Positions 1-10,967 of a DNA stretch of 64,000 nucleotides are shown here, piece by piece. The first letter of the stretch is position 1; each line of letters begins with the position of its first letter. Under the pieces are notes generated by a model that saw nothing but the letters and a program-made list of their open reading frames with translations, did not search any database and was not told where the DNA came from. The position numbers and the translations under genes were made by a program. The stretch covers positions 34,729,145 through 34,793,144 of the forward strand of contig JAULJL010000001.1 in assembly GCA_030761205.1 (NCBI GenBank), written 5' to 3'. This DNA is from Fremontodendron californicum (lineage: Eukaryota > Streptophyta > Magnoliopsida > Malvales > Malvaceae).

Positions 1-28
1 GTTCCAAACCTTGCAAAAATGTTAGTTT

Positions 29-616
29 TTACAAAATATGAAACAACGTTTGAACCATTAGCCCAAGTGGCTTTTGCTTCCACCTATTTTGAGACATAAT
101 CAACAGCAAGTAATATATAAAGATTGTCATAAGAAGAAGGAAAAGGTCCCATAAAATCCATGCCCCATACACCAAAATTTTCAACAATGAGTATTGGAGT
201 TTGAGGCATTTGATTTCTAGCACCTAAGTTACTTGTTCTTTGGCACCTATAAATGACTTGCAAAAAAAGTATGCATCTTTGAATAAGGTAGGCCAATAAA
301 ATCCACTATCAAGCACTTTCATGGCTGTTCTTTTGGATCCAAAGTGCCCTTTACATGCATAAGAGTGACAAAAGGTTAAAATAGAATGAAAGTCAGATTC
401 AAGTATGCGCTTTCTTATAATCTGATCAAAGCAATGCTTCCAAAGGTAAGGATCTTCCAAAATGTAGTATTTGGCATCACTCTTGATCTTATTTCTTTGG
501 GATATGGTCAACTCTTGTGGCAACTGCTTGGTGACTAAGTAATTAACAATATCAGCATACCAAGGAGTTGTTGTGCTCATAGAAAAGAGTTGCTCATCCG
601 GAAAGTTCTCATGCAA
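29..616 (-). pseudogene. Element C integrase zinc domain and start of catalytic core
   Basis: The frame 224-616 contains the connection YILEDPYLWKHCFDQIIRKR, then HSYACKGHFGSKRTAMKVL and GFYWPTLFKDAYFFCKSF. This matches the HHCC zinc-binding domain that opens gypsy integrases. The piece at 84-296 continues with VWGMDFMGPFPSSYDNLYILLAVDYVSK, where the D of GMDFMGP is the first residue of the D,D35E triad. The core is cut by the window edge and by frameshifts. A2 carries the same zinc domain fused directly to its protease. Confidence 0.82.
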
Positions 617-639
617 TGGTAGTGCATCCTCTTCATGAA

Positions 640-1101
640 CTAAACGGCTAAGATGGTCCGTAACCGGTTGTCACTACCTCTCTTATCTCTTATCTCCAAA
701 TCAAACTCTTGTAAGAGAAGTATCCATCTAATCAACCATGGTTTGGCCTCCTTCTTAGTGAGCAAGTACCTAAGGGCTTCATGGTCAGAAAATACAATTA
801 CTTTAGTACCAATTGAATAAGAACGAAATTTTTCTAAAGCAAATATAACAGCCAAAAGCTCTTTTCCAGTAGTGGAATAGTTTAATTGAGCATCGTTAAG
901 AGTTCAGGAGGCATAATATATGGCATGTGAGGCTTTGCCAACCCTTTGGCCAAAAACAGCTCCAATGGCATAGTCACTAGCATCACACATTATTTTAAAA
1001 GGTACATTCCAATATGGTGGTTGCATGATAGGAGCTGATGTCAAGAGTCCCTTCAATGTTTCAAACGCCTCTTTGCATTTATCATAAAATTGGAAAACCA
1101 C
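640..1101 (-). pseudogene. Element C RNase H domain, frameshifted
   Basis: Two minus-strand pieces in different frames cover the Ty3-type RNase H. The piece at 904-1101 includes IMCDASDYAIGAVFGQR, where D of CDAS is the first catalytic aspartate. The piece at 640-855 includes AVIFALEKFRSY and VFSDHEALRYLL, the second conserved region with SDH. Together they follow the RT in the expected position. A stop and a frameshift around 856-903 make the copy non-functional. Confidence 0.82.
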
Positions 1102-1161
1102 ATTTTTTTGTAACAGCTTGCAAAGAGGTAGTGTTATCTTTGAGAAGTCTTTGATAAATCT

Positions 1162-2399
1162 CTAATAGAAACCTGCATGTCCAAGAAAAGAACAAACCTC
1201 TCTCACATTTGTGAGAGGTGGTAAAGAATGCATAATATCTATTTTAGATTTATCAACCTTTATCCCTCTAGAAGAAATAACATGGCCTAAAACTATTCCT
1301 TGTTCTACCATAAAGTGACATTTTCCCCAATTGAGTACAAAGTTAGTTTCCATGCATCTTTTAAGTACAAGTGTAAGGTTCTCTAGGCATCTATCAAAAG
1401 AATCACCATAGACACTAAAATCATCCATAAAAACATCTATGATGTTCTCTACATAATCTGAAAATATGCTAACCATACACCTTTGGAATGTAGCTGGTGC
1501 ATTACAAAGACCAAATGGCATACGCCGGTACATAAGGTACCAAATGGACATGTGAAGGTGGTTTTCTCTTGTTCCTCTGGAGCAATTGCAATATGATTAT
1601 AACCTGAAAATCTATCAAGAAAACAATAATGAGAATGGCTAGCTAACATTTCAAGCATTTGGTCAATAAAAGGTAAAGGAAAGTGGTCTTTGCGAGTTGT
1701 TCAATTAAGTTTACGATAGTCAATACAAACTCGCCACCTTGTTTGAATTCTAGTAGGAACAAGTTTATTCTCATTATTTTTTACAACAGTTACACCAGAA
1801 TTTTTAGGAACTACTTGGACTAGGCTCACCCATTTGCTATTCGAGATGGGATAGATCACTCCAACATCTAAGAGCTTTAGTATTTCTTTTTTCACAACCT
1901 CCATCATATGAGGATTCCATCTACGTTGTGCTTCTCTTGTTTGTTTGGACCCCTCCTCTAACAAAATCTGGTGCATGCACATAGATGGGCTTATTCCCTT
2001 GATATCGGCAATTGTCCACCCAATTGCTGTCTTATGCTCTCTAAGCACCCGGATAAGTCTCTCTTCTTGCAAAGGTATGAGTTTTTTGGCAATGATAACC
2101 AGTAGTGTGTCCTTTTCACCTAAGAACACATATTTCAAGTGGTCCTGTAATTGTTTCAATTCCAAAGTTGGTGCCTGCAAAATGGAAGGTAAAAGTTTCT
2201 CATTAGATAAAGGAAAATCAATAAATGAAACACCAAACCTTTTCTCAAGAGGTGGCAACACTTGGAGAGATGCTAATGCCTCTTTCACATGTTCACTCAA
2301 CATTAAGCCCTCTTTACATTCAGAATTTTCCATGCCGAGGTGCTTGCTAATGGCTATTTCCAAACTATTTTCACCATCTAACTCATAAGCCTGCTGCAC
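1162..2399 (-). pseudogene. Element C reverse transcriptase, frameshifted
   Basis: A 232-codon minus frame (1701-2399) carries the pre-RT linker (LSEHVKEALASLQVLPPLEKRF, then IGWTIADIKGISP) and the N-terminal RT segment ending WRVCIDYRKLN. The next parts sit in two other frames: FLDRFSGYNHIAIAPEEQEKT (1449-1658) and MPFGLCNAPATFQRCM followed by the catalytic FMDDF box (1162-1551). The box corresponds to the YxDD motif, and both aspartates are present. At least two frameshifts separate the pieces. The function would be RNA- and DNA-templated DNA synthesis of the retroelement, but this copy cannot make an intact enzyme. Confidence 0.85.
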
Positions 2400-2795
2400 T
2401 AAATAATCAATTATATCAATAGTAAAAACAGAGTGTACATTACTAGGGTATCTCGTGGCCTAAAAAATATTAAAGTGAATTATCTCGCCATCAAATTTCA
2501 TAGTTAAAGTTCCATCATGCAAATCTATTTTAGTTCCTTCTGTTTTCAAGAATGGTCTCCCTAATAGAATAGGTGTGTGATTAGTTTACATCTCATCTTC
2601 CATCTCAAGAACATAAAAGTCAGCGGGAAAAACCGGTTCATTAACTTGTACAAGAACTTCTTCTACAACTCCTTTTGGATAAGTATTAGAGCGATCAACG
2701 AGTTGTATTATGACACTGGTCTCTTCTAATGCACCTAGATTTAATGCAGCATAAATTGAGTAAGGCATGACATTAATGGATGCTCCTAAATCTAG
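2400..2795 (-). pseudogene. Element C aspartic protease domain, truncated
   Basis: The minus-strand frame 2586-2795 reads DLGASINVMPYSIY near its start. This is the DSG/DTG-like active-site motif of Athila-type proteases, here D-L-G-A. It continues through QLVDRSNTYPKGVVEEVLVQV to the FYVLEMEDE segment. The same block occurs in B2 at 22426-22812 and in a diverged form in the A elements. The coding sense continues in another frame through 2400-2585 (a G-R-P-F-L-type segment and TLTMKFDGE). The N-terminal side is cut off by insertion of element D. Confidence 0.8.
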
Positions 2796-2910
2796 TGTAG
2801 ACACCTAATTTTGTCCAGGCCCCCAAAACCAGGCAAATTCTATTTTCAACTTCCCGAAACGCAAAGAGACTTCCACCATTCCACAGATGGGTCTCCAAGA
2901 CTTCAGTTCG

Positions 2911-2990
2911 GAGGTCAACATAAAAAGTCAACTAGAAAAAAGTCAACCTAGAAAAGTCAACCACTAAAAAAGTCAACCCTCAGTCAAAAT
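2911..2990 (-). promoter_or_regulatory. W-box cluster in element D LTR
   Basis: Six GTCAA units fall within 80 bp. On the minus strand each reads TTGAC, five of them TTGACT or TTGACC. TTGACY is the established core bound by plant WRKY factors. The same clustered arrangement lies at the matching end of the E and F LTRs. WRKY regulation is inferred. Confidence 0.5.
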
Positions 2991-3599
2991 CAAGATTCAA
3001 AGTTGAATTGAACAATGGTGAAGGAATTTTGATAATCCGAGGTCTACAACGAAAGATATAGAGTTGGGAAGACGGGTTGTAGAAATTCAGTGTAGAGAAA
3101 TACCTAATTTGGCTAATTTGGGAAAAAGTGCGGAAATGATCAAATTGGATGAAATTAGAGGTCCCAAATGGGATAATATCAGTAACTACTGATATTGGAA
3201 GGTCCAATTTTGACGCGGAGTTGAAAGAAGAAGTGGTTTGAAGAAAAAAAGAAAATAAGGATTTAATTAATAAATAAGAAATTCACAAATTTGGGGAAAA
3301 CTGCATAGATGGCCCGATTCGGTGAAGTTGAAGCCCCCAGTTGATAAAGGATAAATAAACAAAAATATCCCAAGTCCCAGTTTGAAGTGTTTCCCAAGGA
3401 TGAGCCGGTTGGAGAAAAAAGGGAAAAACGAGAAAATTCTCGATATTGAAAAAGGGAAAACTAAATAGGAGAGGGATTCGATCGTAAAAATTGGGCATTT
3501 TCGAACCAACTCCAATTCAATATATAACAAAGGCAGTGAAAAAAGAAATTCCGAAAATCAGACCCGTTTTGAATAAAACTGAAGTTTCGGGGGTTAAAG

Positions 3600-4340
3600 G
3601 GCAATCTTGAAAAATCCGAGAAAAATAGAATTTGAGCTCGAAAAATTATGAAAACCTCTAGATCTGAGTTTTATATCAGATAGAAGAGATTGGAGAAGAA
3701 AAATCCTGAATCGGAGCTCAACTGAAAAAAGGCAAAGTTCGGGTGCTCTAATCCGAAATTCTAAGAGAAAATTTCGGGAAGAATAGAAAATGAGCTCAGA
3801 AAATTATGAAAACTTCTAGAAATAAATTATATATTTTATGGAAGGTACTGGAGAAAGAAAATCCGAATCGAAGCTCAAATGAAAAAAGACAAAGTTTGGG
3901 TGCACTAATTCGAAATTCCAAGAGAAAATTTCGAGAAAATAGAAAACCAGCTCAGAAAATTATGAAAACTTTCAGATCTGAATTTTACATTTTATGGAAG
4001 GTATTGGGGAAAGAAAATCCAGAATCGGAGTTCAAATGAAAAAAGCCAAAGTTCGGGTGAACTAACCCGAAATTCCAAGAGAAAATTCTAGGAAAAATAG
4101 AATTCGAGCTCCAAAAAATATGAAAACCTTCAGATCTGAGTTTTATAATTTTTGGAAGGTATTGGAGAAGAAAAATTTAGATTCGAAGCTCAAATGAAAA
4201 AGACAAAGTTTGGGAGGCACTAAACCGAAACTTTAGAGAAATATCCGGGAAAAATAGAGAATGAGCTCAGAAAAATGTGAAAACGTCTAGAACTAAATTT
4301 TATATTGGATGGGATGAAATGGAAAAGAAAAATCCGAAAT
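3600..4340 (+). repeat. About 157-bp tandem repeat in element D LTR, about five units
   Basis: The string ATTATGAAAAC and its variants recur at about 3644, 3802, 3960, 4118 and 4274, giving a period of 156-158 bp. Each unit carries a GAGCTC box, a GAAAAATCC box and a CCGAAATTCCAAGAG-like box. Equivalent arrays occur in E and F. Confidence 0.75.
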
Positions 4341-4432
4341 TGGGGTCTATTTGCAAATAATTTAAGTTTGGGGGCCAAAATGCAATTTTACCAAAGAAAC
4401 TGAAAAGGGCCAATTTGCAAATAAAAAAGTTG

Positions 4433-4458
4433 AATGGCCTGGAAATTTCCAGGCCATT
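4433..4458. repeat. 26-bp perfect palindrome in element D LTR
   Basis: The half-site AATGGCCTGGAAA is followed immediately by its exact reverse complement. It separates the 157-bp repeat array from the unique part of the LTR. A cruciform, hairpin or dimeric protein site are possible; none is shown. Confidence 0.8.
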
Positions 4459-6599
4459 TTCAACCAGCAGCTAATCAAGGGGAGGGAGTGTGATCTTCAT
4501 GGATAAAATGACCAAGGATGGATAGCAAGATGACATTTTTATAAGGACAAGATTCTCCACTACTTTACCTACATGGCATTTTAAGCTAATAGGAAGGCTC
4601 CAAATTGCAAAGCCATGTGAAGGCCATGTGAAGAGTATGTGAAGGCATGGAGATGGTGCCAAGTAGGATTAAAAATGCCACCTTGGAAGATATTTTAATA
4701 GGAGGCCATATGATCTTGACAAGTGGCCAAGATATTTTGTAGAGACAAGGGGACAAGAAAGGTCTAGGGTGGCATTGTTGGCCAATGGGAGGCTAGGAAA
4801 CCCTATTTTTAAGGGAAGCACCATGCAAATAGGGGACAAGCTCCCTATTTTTAAGGAAAACACTATGTTACAGGAACATTTTTTAGCCATGTGGCAAGGG
4901 ATGTTGGAGGAGCATGGGAAGCATGACAAGGGTAAAAAAATAAAAGCCACACTCTCTCATATTATACAAGGGGGCCAGCCACACCATTGAAGAGGGAGAG
5001 GATTCATTTTTTTCTTAAAGGCATTTCATTCTAGACAGAAAAGGAAGAAGAAAAAGAAAAGATAGGAGAAAAATTTGGCAATTTTGATTTGGAAAGCAAT
5101 AGCTAGGTAGCTATCACCTCTTTTCTTCCTGTTTAATGTTTTTCTTTGATGTTGTGATTCTTTTTCTTCTCTTTTGGTTCATGTGATTTGTTAACTTTTT
5201 GATGAATAAAAAGGTTTTCAAAAATAAATTTTAAAAGTTTTCTATCCTCTTTTCTTCATTCTTTATCAAATAACCAAGTTGTCAATTTTTTTTTGCATGT
5301 TTTATGGCCTTAGCCGTACTTGGATGCTTTTGTGTTTGTTCTTGCTTGATATTTCTTACTTGGTTGGTTGTGTTCATATTTTTCACTCATGATTGATCTA
5401 TTGCCATATGATTGTGGGCTGTAAAACCATGCATTTCATGACATTTCAACTAGAATTTTGGCCAAGATCAACCATTGATCTCAAGCCAAAAATCCCTTGT
5501 CTCTACTAGTTGAGAGAGTGATAGTTTAGATTGGGTATTCTGACTTTGGGATTTTTTTCACTACATATCCATGCTCAAAATAAAATGGTTTTTTTACCAC
5601 ATGCAGTAGTCATTTGGGGATGCCATGATATTTGTTTCATGATTTTTAGATTTTTTTTTTTATCAAGGTTGAAAAAATGGATTTTGACAAAGCAATTTTT
5701 AACTCGCTGTCTTGATTTTGGTAAAATTCGGTCATAGTATCCTTACTCCAAAAATTAAGCTAATTTTTTCCCATGGAGGTCGACATGTTCTAGGTCTACC
5801 CTAATATTTACAGATTTTGTTGAAAATTTTTAGAAGGGAAAAAAAATAGATTTTCAAAATTGCCAGTGGGAGTCAGAATTGTTTTTTAATAACTAGTAAT
5901 TTTTTGTTTTTGTTAGGATACAGAGAGGGGGCTGGTTTGGGGTTTAGGTTACTGTCGTAGAGTGATTTCCTTGTCATTTTAATCATAAAATTTGATTTTA
6001 TAAAAGTTGGGTCAAGGTTGGTCAACCTGGATTTCAAAACTAGGAAAATAAAGCCTTTTAAAGAGGGGGTGTCGACCATGGAAGCCTTTTTCATCCCAAA
6101 AATTATGATTTTTTTTTTAATCCGAGCCCAACGTATTTTGATTTTGAAATTTCGATTTAAGTCTCTTCCAAAGGTAGTCAGAAACCTTTTTAGGTATACG
6201 GATGTCCTTACTTCAAGGAAGAAATACATCTTCATGCATTGGATATTTAAAACTATTTTTATTTAATTTGGCATAAAAATGTATTTTTTGTTTTCCTAAA
6301 CATTTGCGAGAATTAGTTTCCAATCTTTGCCGGGTTTTCCGAGGAGGTTAGGAAATTATTCAACGCACGTGTTTATGGATTCGAAAAGTACGATTTTTGT
6401 TTTACCCAAAACCATGTAAATATCATATGAAAGAATTATTTTTCAAACTTTGCCGGGTTTACCGGGAAGCACAGTAATATTTTCTGACATATGCTATTTG
6501 TATGATTCCTCACATGAATAATTCATTTCAAATAATGATGTGTGCATGTGGTCATGATGTGATTAAGAATATTTTTTGTTGATGCCATTTCGTTGATTT

Positions 6600-6843
6600 T
6601 CCCAGGTCATTCATATGCCATGTCATTTATGCATATGTAACGTCATTCATTATGCCATGGCATGTCATTCATATGCCATGCCATGCCATGTCATTCATTC
6701 ACATGTCATGTCATCAAGAATTTGCCATGTCATCCATTCATTATGCCATGCCATGTCATTCATTATGCCATGTCATTCATATGCCGTGTCATTCATTCAC
6801 ATGTCATGACATCAAGAATTTGCTATGTCATCCATTCATTATG
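6600..6843 (+). repeat. Degenerate CATGCCATGTCATTC-type tandem repeat in D LTR, first part
   Basis: Short units built from catgcc, catgtcatt and cattcacatg repeat irregularly here. They continue after the insertions at 26881-26923 and 36670-37150. Three overlapping frames run through it only because the unit lacks stops. B2 and A2 both inserted into this array. Confidence 0.8.
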
Positions 6844-6952
6844 TGATAAGTGCTTAATTTCATACATTTTCATATATATTTTCCTTATACTTTGTACTTT
6901 AATTCTTAAGTTCCTTGACATTTCACTATAGTTTTGTGAATTATAGGTATAT
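6844..6952 (+). repeat. B2 5' LTR, first piece
   Basis: Starts TGATAAGTGC and matches the start of the B2 3' LTR at 25279, including the shared cttaagttccttgacatt and gaattataggtat segments. Broken by A1 at 6953; tatat at 6948-6952 is the A1 target site. Confidence 0.85.
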
Positions 6953-8436
6953 TGATGGAGACTCAATTAAGAGTCGTAAACCCAAGTGCAGGTTATGCTC
7001 AAGTAATAAATTCTCGGGTGTCCGAGGTCGAACCACAGGGAAGCGTATTAGTAAGTATAAGTTTATAAATATATAAGAAAAAGAAAGTAAACAAGATATT
7101 AGGGAATCAACAACAAAACAAAATAAACAAGATATTAGAGAACAAAATAAATACAATAACATAAAAGAAATTAAACAAAATATAAAAAACAATAAGAAAG
7201 GATGTTGAGGTTAGAGAATCCACTCTTGGTGTTATGCTAAGATTAATCTTGTTTTATTACACAATTGAAATCCACACATAAGGGAGGTTCCAATCGGAAG
7301 GTTTAGCAATTCAGTCCAAATTGTCCAACGTCCATAGCATATGATATTATGTTCATTTGGTGTCCTCAAAACTCATAAAAAGAGTCCAAGCATTCCTTAT
7401 GCCAAGGTATATGTCTACAACAAATCAAGGTTATGAAACCAAGCATTTACTGTGCCATTTTCATTGTCAATAATGAATCAAGATCTCTACTTTGCAAGTA
7501 TGATTTTAAACCAAAAGAAAATATTATCTATGCTAGTGCTTATAAATGATGATTCATTTTAGCTCATGTTTAAGAGACTAACCTTAGCATTTACCAAGAG
7601 CTTCACCTCATCACCTCAACAATATGATTAGAAACACATACTAGATATGAATAAAATGAAAAGAAATGTAAGAAGAAAAAGAAAACTAGAGAAAGGAAAG
7701 AAAAAGAAAACTTAGAGAATTTTATTACAATGGCTATCCTACCAATGTATCAATGTATTCCAATACTCATCCAAGGCCCTCTATTTATACACATTTTGGA
7801 GGGCTAAATGACAAGAGACAAGCTTTACAAATTTCAAAGGTAGGTATAATAGGTGGGTGCATTTTTCTAACAATTTTCGTCATATTGTATGACAATTCTG
7901 ATCAGCCAGCTTGATGGTCGATTTTGTCAATGTTGGAGGCTCGATCTGATAAAATGGTCTTCTAGAAAAATATACCCCTATCAGTTACGGATCCATAGCC
8001 GTTGGAATCAGATCATTTGCGCACGTGGATCGGGAGATATGGTCAAAATACCAAAACGGTGCAAAACAGACGTCATTGCACATCAGCCAACTTGATGGTC
8101 GATTTCGCTAGGGAAAACGACTCCGTTTCAATAAGTGTAAAACATGAAAAAGATAGATATGCCTCTTAGCTTTGCAGGGATACAAAGTTCAGCCTTATTG
8201 CTTCAGTGAAACTCGAGATATAGCTGATATGGCAAAAGGTGTCGGAACTGGAACTGAACTGGATTTGCCCTTAATTCTAGTAATCTGAAATCACTCAAAG
8301 AAACTTGTGAAAAACACCAAATTACATAAAAATATAAAAGATCATAAACACAATTAGACTAAACAATAATAACTCGTATTTGACACAAAACAATAATAAA
8401 ACATAACTAAAAACTATATAATTATACGAGTTATCA
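6953..8436 (-). repeat. A1 3' LTR
   Basis: On the sense strand the LTR starts TGATAACTCG and ends GTCTCCATCA. It is 1,484 bp and every line I compared is the same as the 5' LTR at a constant offset of 7,450. The TATA box (sense TATAAATA) is at 7782-7789. Confidence 0.92.
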
Positions 8437-8451
8437 CACCCCCATACTTAG
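8437..8451 (-). other. A1 polypurine tract
   Basis: The sense strand reads ctaagtatgggggtg immediately before the TGATAACTCG end of the 3' LTR. This is the expected plus-strand primer position and composition. Confidence 0.75.
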
Positions 8452-9223
8452 ATTGTTGCTAGTCCCTAGCAACGACTCAATAAAAATAAAATAAGAAAAT
8501 CTAATCTAATCCATTTTCGTAGGAAATCACGGTGGCACTTAGCATGTGACACAAGCCTTTAAACCCCTAGGTGTCCCTAGTGGACGAGTTTAGTCTCGTG
8601 AGGGTTTACTAGGACGATACCCACAAACATTGAAGACATAAGAAAAACTAAAAATAATAATTATAACTAATCCTTCCAATATAAATTAGAGATAATCATT
8701 GGACAAGTCTTAAAAACTAATCAATAGCTTAAAGAAATTCACAAAAAATCTTGCTTGAATGTAAATAGTTTGAGTTAAGCCAATAATAACATAACATATT
8801 TCAATCAAAATAGTGTATATTCAAACTTAATCTCAACTTCTCACATGGGATACTCTCTTGATTTTCACTCTTTAAAGTAGTGGTAAAGTGTTTACACTCA
8901 ATCAATCTCATGAAAACACTTCTACCATATGCTTGCTTGTCCACCTATTCTCCACTATTTAGATCATACAACTTCATAAATCAAGAGGTCTTTATTCAAG
9001 GTTGTAATGGGGCCAAAGGGTTATAATGTGGTTAAAGAACAAAAGGATAAAGATATCACAAAGGTTCCAAAGAGTTCATAGATTTTAGAGACATAATAAG
9101 ATCATACAAATAAAACTTCTCAAAACTCTTATAAAGCACATAATAACATAGGCTAAATATTCATGTTGAGCCTTTGCATCATTCTAACCAACTTTGTAAC
9201 ATCTTTTTCTAGAAGTTCAAGAG

Positions 9224-9260
<37 letters not shown>

Positions 9261-10096
9261 ATGGGAATGTATTTGACAATGATCCCTTTCTTTTTCTCTT
9301 GACTTTTTCTTTTCTTTTCTTTCCCCCACACTTATCTTTTGTTTCTAACCCAAATTTTCAAATAAAAATATCCCTTGTTTTTTTGCAATATGTCTCAAAA
9401 TATAAAATTCATCTTTAGAACAAGGGTAAGGAAATAAGCATATTTAGGCTAGGTGTAAGTTGTGGTTACCAATAAAACATCATATTTAATGTAGGCTCAA
9501 ATTGGCTCACTAGTGGGGATGTTCTCGTAGAACATTAATAATGGATGGCTGTTTGGCTCTGGTTATAATCCTAATGCCTCTATCATATTCATGTTGTCAC
9601 ATGTATCAATATAGTCTCAAACGGTTTAAAGCAAGTTCTAGAGAATCATGTAATCATAAGAGCACTCAAGAAAGAAATTAGATTGATTTGTATAATGCAT
9701 CAATCATTATAGGCTCAAAAACTCACAAAGATGATTATACAAGTCAGATTAAGTCTAAACATGCTTCTTTCTCAATCAACATATCATATTAACATTGGCT
9801 CATAAAAAGGTTGACATCAAGCTCAATTCTCATGAAAATCTTCTCACTAATAAATCTGTTTTAGACTTATGCAATTCATATCTCATCATTGTATTGAAAG
9901 TAACTAAAAAAACACACTAAGTCTAAACATGCTTTTTTTTTTTTTTTTTTTTGTTTTTTTTTTGTTTTTTTTTTTGTTTTTTGTTTTTTTTGTTTTTTTG
10001 AAGAAGAAGATTAAATCAAACTGACAAGGTATGTCTCAAGTCTCCCTTACTCAGACCTTGTTCAGAATGAATACTTCTAAATGTCTTAAAACACAA

Positions 10097-10127
<31 letters not shown>

Positions 10128-10272
10128 AGCAAAATATGTCCCTTACCCCCTACTAAAATATGACATTGTCCCCAATGTCAAATTTTAAAGGTAGAATTTA
10201 GGAGATATTACCTGCAGAGGTTGCTAACCACTTATTATAACTGAGACACAACAAGCAAAATGTTAGATAATG
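8437..10272 (-). other. A1 3' untranslated region
   Basis: No coding frame is supported between the LOG stop and the PPT. On the sense strand it contains the near-palindrome gacattggggacaatgtc (close to 10170), several long homopolymer A tracts (poly-T as shown at about 9229-9256, 9937-9998 and 10100-10128), a roughly 1.3-kb block homologous to the 3' UTRs of B1, B2 and A2, and the conserved stem-loop near 8560-8620. The homopolymer runs differ in length from A2. Confidence 0.75.
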
Positions 10273-10953
10273 TCACAAAGACAAAGTGCAATCCACTCCT
10301 TGCTCGTCCATATCTCTTTTTCTTTTTCCGAGCGTTTGCGAAACAACCGTAGCAGATAAACACTCATAAGCTTGTAGCTTTTTGAGTAAATCTTCAATGG
10401 TTGTAGCAGAAATTATGGTTCTCCTTGCCTCTGAAAACATGAATCCATTATCCACAGCATTATCTAAATATGAAAGTAAATTACTAAAATAACCATTAAT
10501 ATTAAGCAAACCAATGGGTTTCTTATTTGTGACCAAAGATGACCAAGAAGCCACGCAAGCTATTTCTTCCAATGTACCCAGACCTCCTGGTAAAGCAATG
10601 AATGCATCGGCAGAATGGTACATGATTGTTATCCGTTCAGGGATACTCCAGACTTGTATTTCCTTACCCACGGTAGGTCCACAAAAATCTGTGAATAGTT
10701 TTGGCACGATTCCTAGAACTGGACTTCCTCCGGCGTGTGCTGCTGTAGCGACTGCTCCCATTAAACCCGTACTACCGCCTCCATAAATCAAGTGGATCTT
10801 TTGTTGGGCAAGTATTACTCCAACTCTTATGGCTTCATCAGCGAATATGTTATTTTTCCCTGGATAAGCACCTCCAAAGACACAAATTTTTTTAATGCGC
10901 TGGGACGAAGTGCTTTCCATTTTTTTCGAGTGCCTGAAAGAGAATGAATACAT
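10273..10953 (-). CDS. LOG: LOG-type cytokinin riboside 5'-monophosphate phosphoribohydrolase, A1 copy
   Basis: Intact 226-codon intronless ORF. LOG enzymes release active cytokinin bases from their ribotides by removing ribose 5-phosphate, mostly in cytosol and nucleus. Visible family motifs are GGGSTGLMG at residues 58-66, the basic residue in IPER at about 107, and PGGLGTLEE at 122-130, which holds the catalytic glutamate. The length suits the plant family (about 200-230 residues). The usual CGSS-type motif near the N-terminus is changed to FGGAYPGK, and the stretch after the arginine is altered. The C-terminus has a basic GKRKRD. A second ATG about 12 codons in (MESTSS) has the better start context (A at -3, G at +4) and follows a ctctttcag acceptor-like site. 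The gene lies inside the retroelement, downstream of the gag-pro fusion, on the same strand. Enzyme activity is not shown. Confidence 0.9.
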   Translation of the reverse strand: MYSFSFRHSKKMESTSSQRIKKICVFGGAYPGKNNIFADEAIRVGVILAQQKIHLIYGGGSTGLMGAVATAAHAGGSPVLGIVPKLFTDFCGPTVGKEIQVWSIPERITIMYHSADAFIALPGGLGTLEEIACVASWSSLVTNKKPIGLLNINGYFSNLLSYLDNAVDNGFMFSEARRTIISATTIEDLLKKLQAYECLSATVVSQTLGKRKRDMDEQGVDCTLSL

Positions 10954-10960
10954 GGTGTAA

Positions 10961-10967
10961 TATATAG
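10961..10967 (-). promoter_or_regulatory. TATA-like box before the A1 LOG gene
   Basis: The sense strand reads tcctctatatattac just before the first LOG ATG. If it works as a TATA box, transcription would start close to the second ATG. It could instead be ordinary AT-rich leader. Confidence 0.3.

Larger units (their letters stand above)
1..2795 (-). mobile_element. Element C: Athila-like Ty3/gypsy retrotransposon, internal pol part
   Basis: Reading leftwards on the minus strand, the order is protease, reverse transcriptase, RNase H, integrase zinc domain and start of the integrase core. This is the Ty3/gypsy order. The reading frame is broken by several frameshifts and stops, so the copy is dead. 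It runs off the left window edge. On the right it is cut inside the protease motif by the LTR of element D, whose TG begins at 2796; tctag at 2791-2795 is the presumed target duplication. The rest of the protease and the gag of C should lie beyond the window on the right. C is the oldest host of the nested stack. Confidence 0.85.
2796..6843 (+). repeat. Element D 5' LTR, segment 1
   Basis: This is the U3 side of the long LTR. It holds a W-box cluster (2911-2990), a tandem array of about 157-bp units (3600-4340), a 26-bp palindrome (4433-4458) and a leader-like transcribed-looking stretch with a TATA-like tattatacaa near 4960. Two TTGCCGGGTTT motifs lie near 6325 and 6448, followed by a CATG/CATT-rich degenerate repeat (6600-6843). 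B2 is inserted at 6844. Open frames in it follow repeats or low-complexity sequence and are not genes. Confidence 0.75.

Noticed and set aside
5873..6266. Overlapping frames on both strands in the D LTR (120 and 82 codons)
   Set aside because: They are mutual antisense shadows in AT-rich LTR sequence, with no domain.
6615..6931. Overlapping 64- to 89-codon frames rich in Met-Pro-Cys-His
   Set aside because: They read through the CATG/CATT tandem repeat in all three frames. The unit simply lacks stop codons. The same holds for 36676-37193.
6941..7192. 83- to 114-codon hydrophobic frames starting MFFI (also near 14352, 28181 and 36428) as membrane proteins
   Set aside because: They lie in T-rich LTR sequence, are duplicated in every A-family LTR, and run across the LTR end.
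10273..10953. LOG as an ordinary host gene
   Set aside because: It lies between a gag-pro frame and the PPT of an element with intact LTRs and target duplication, lacks introns, and recurs at the same place in A2.
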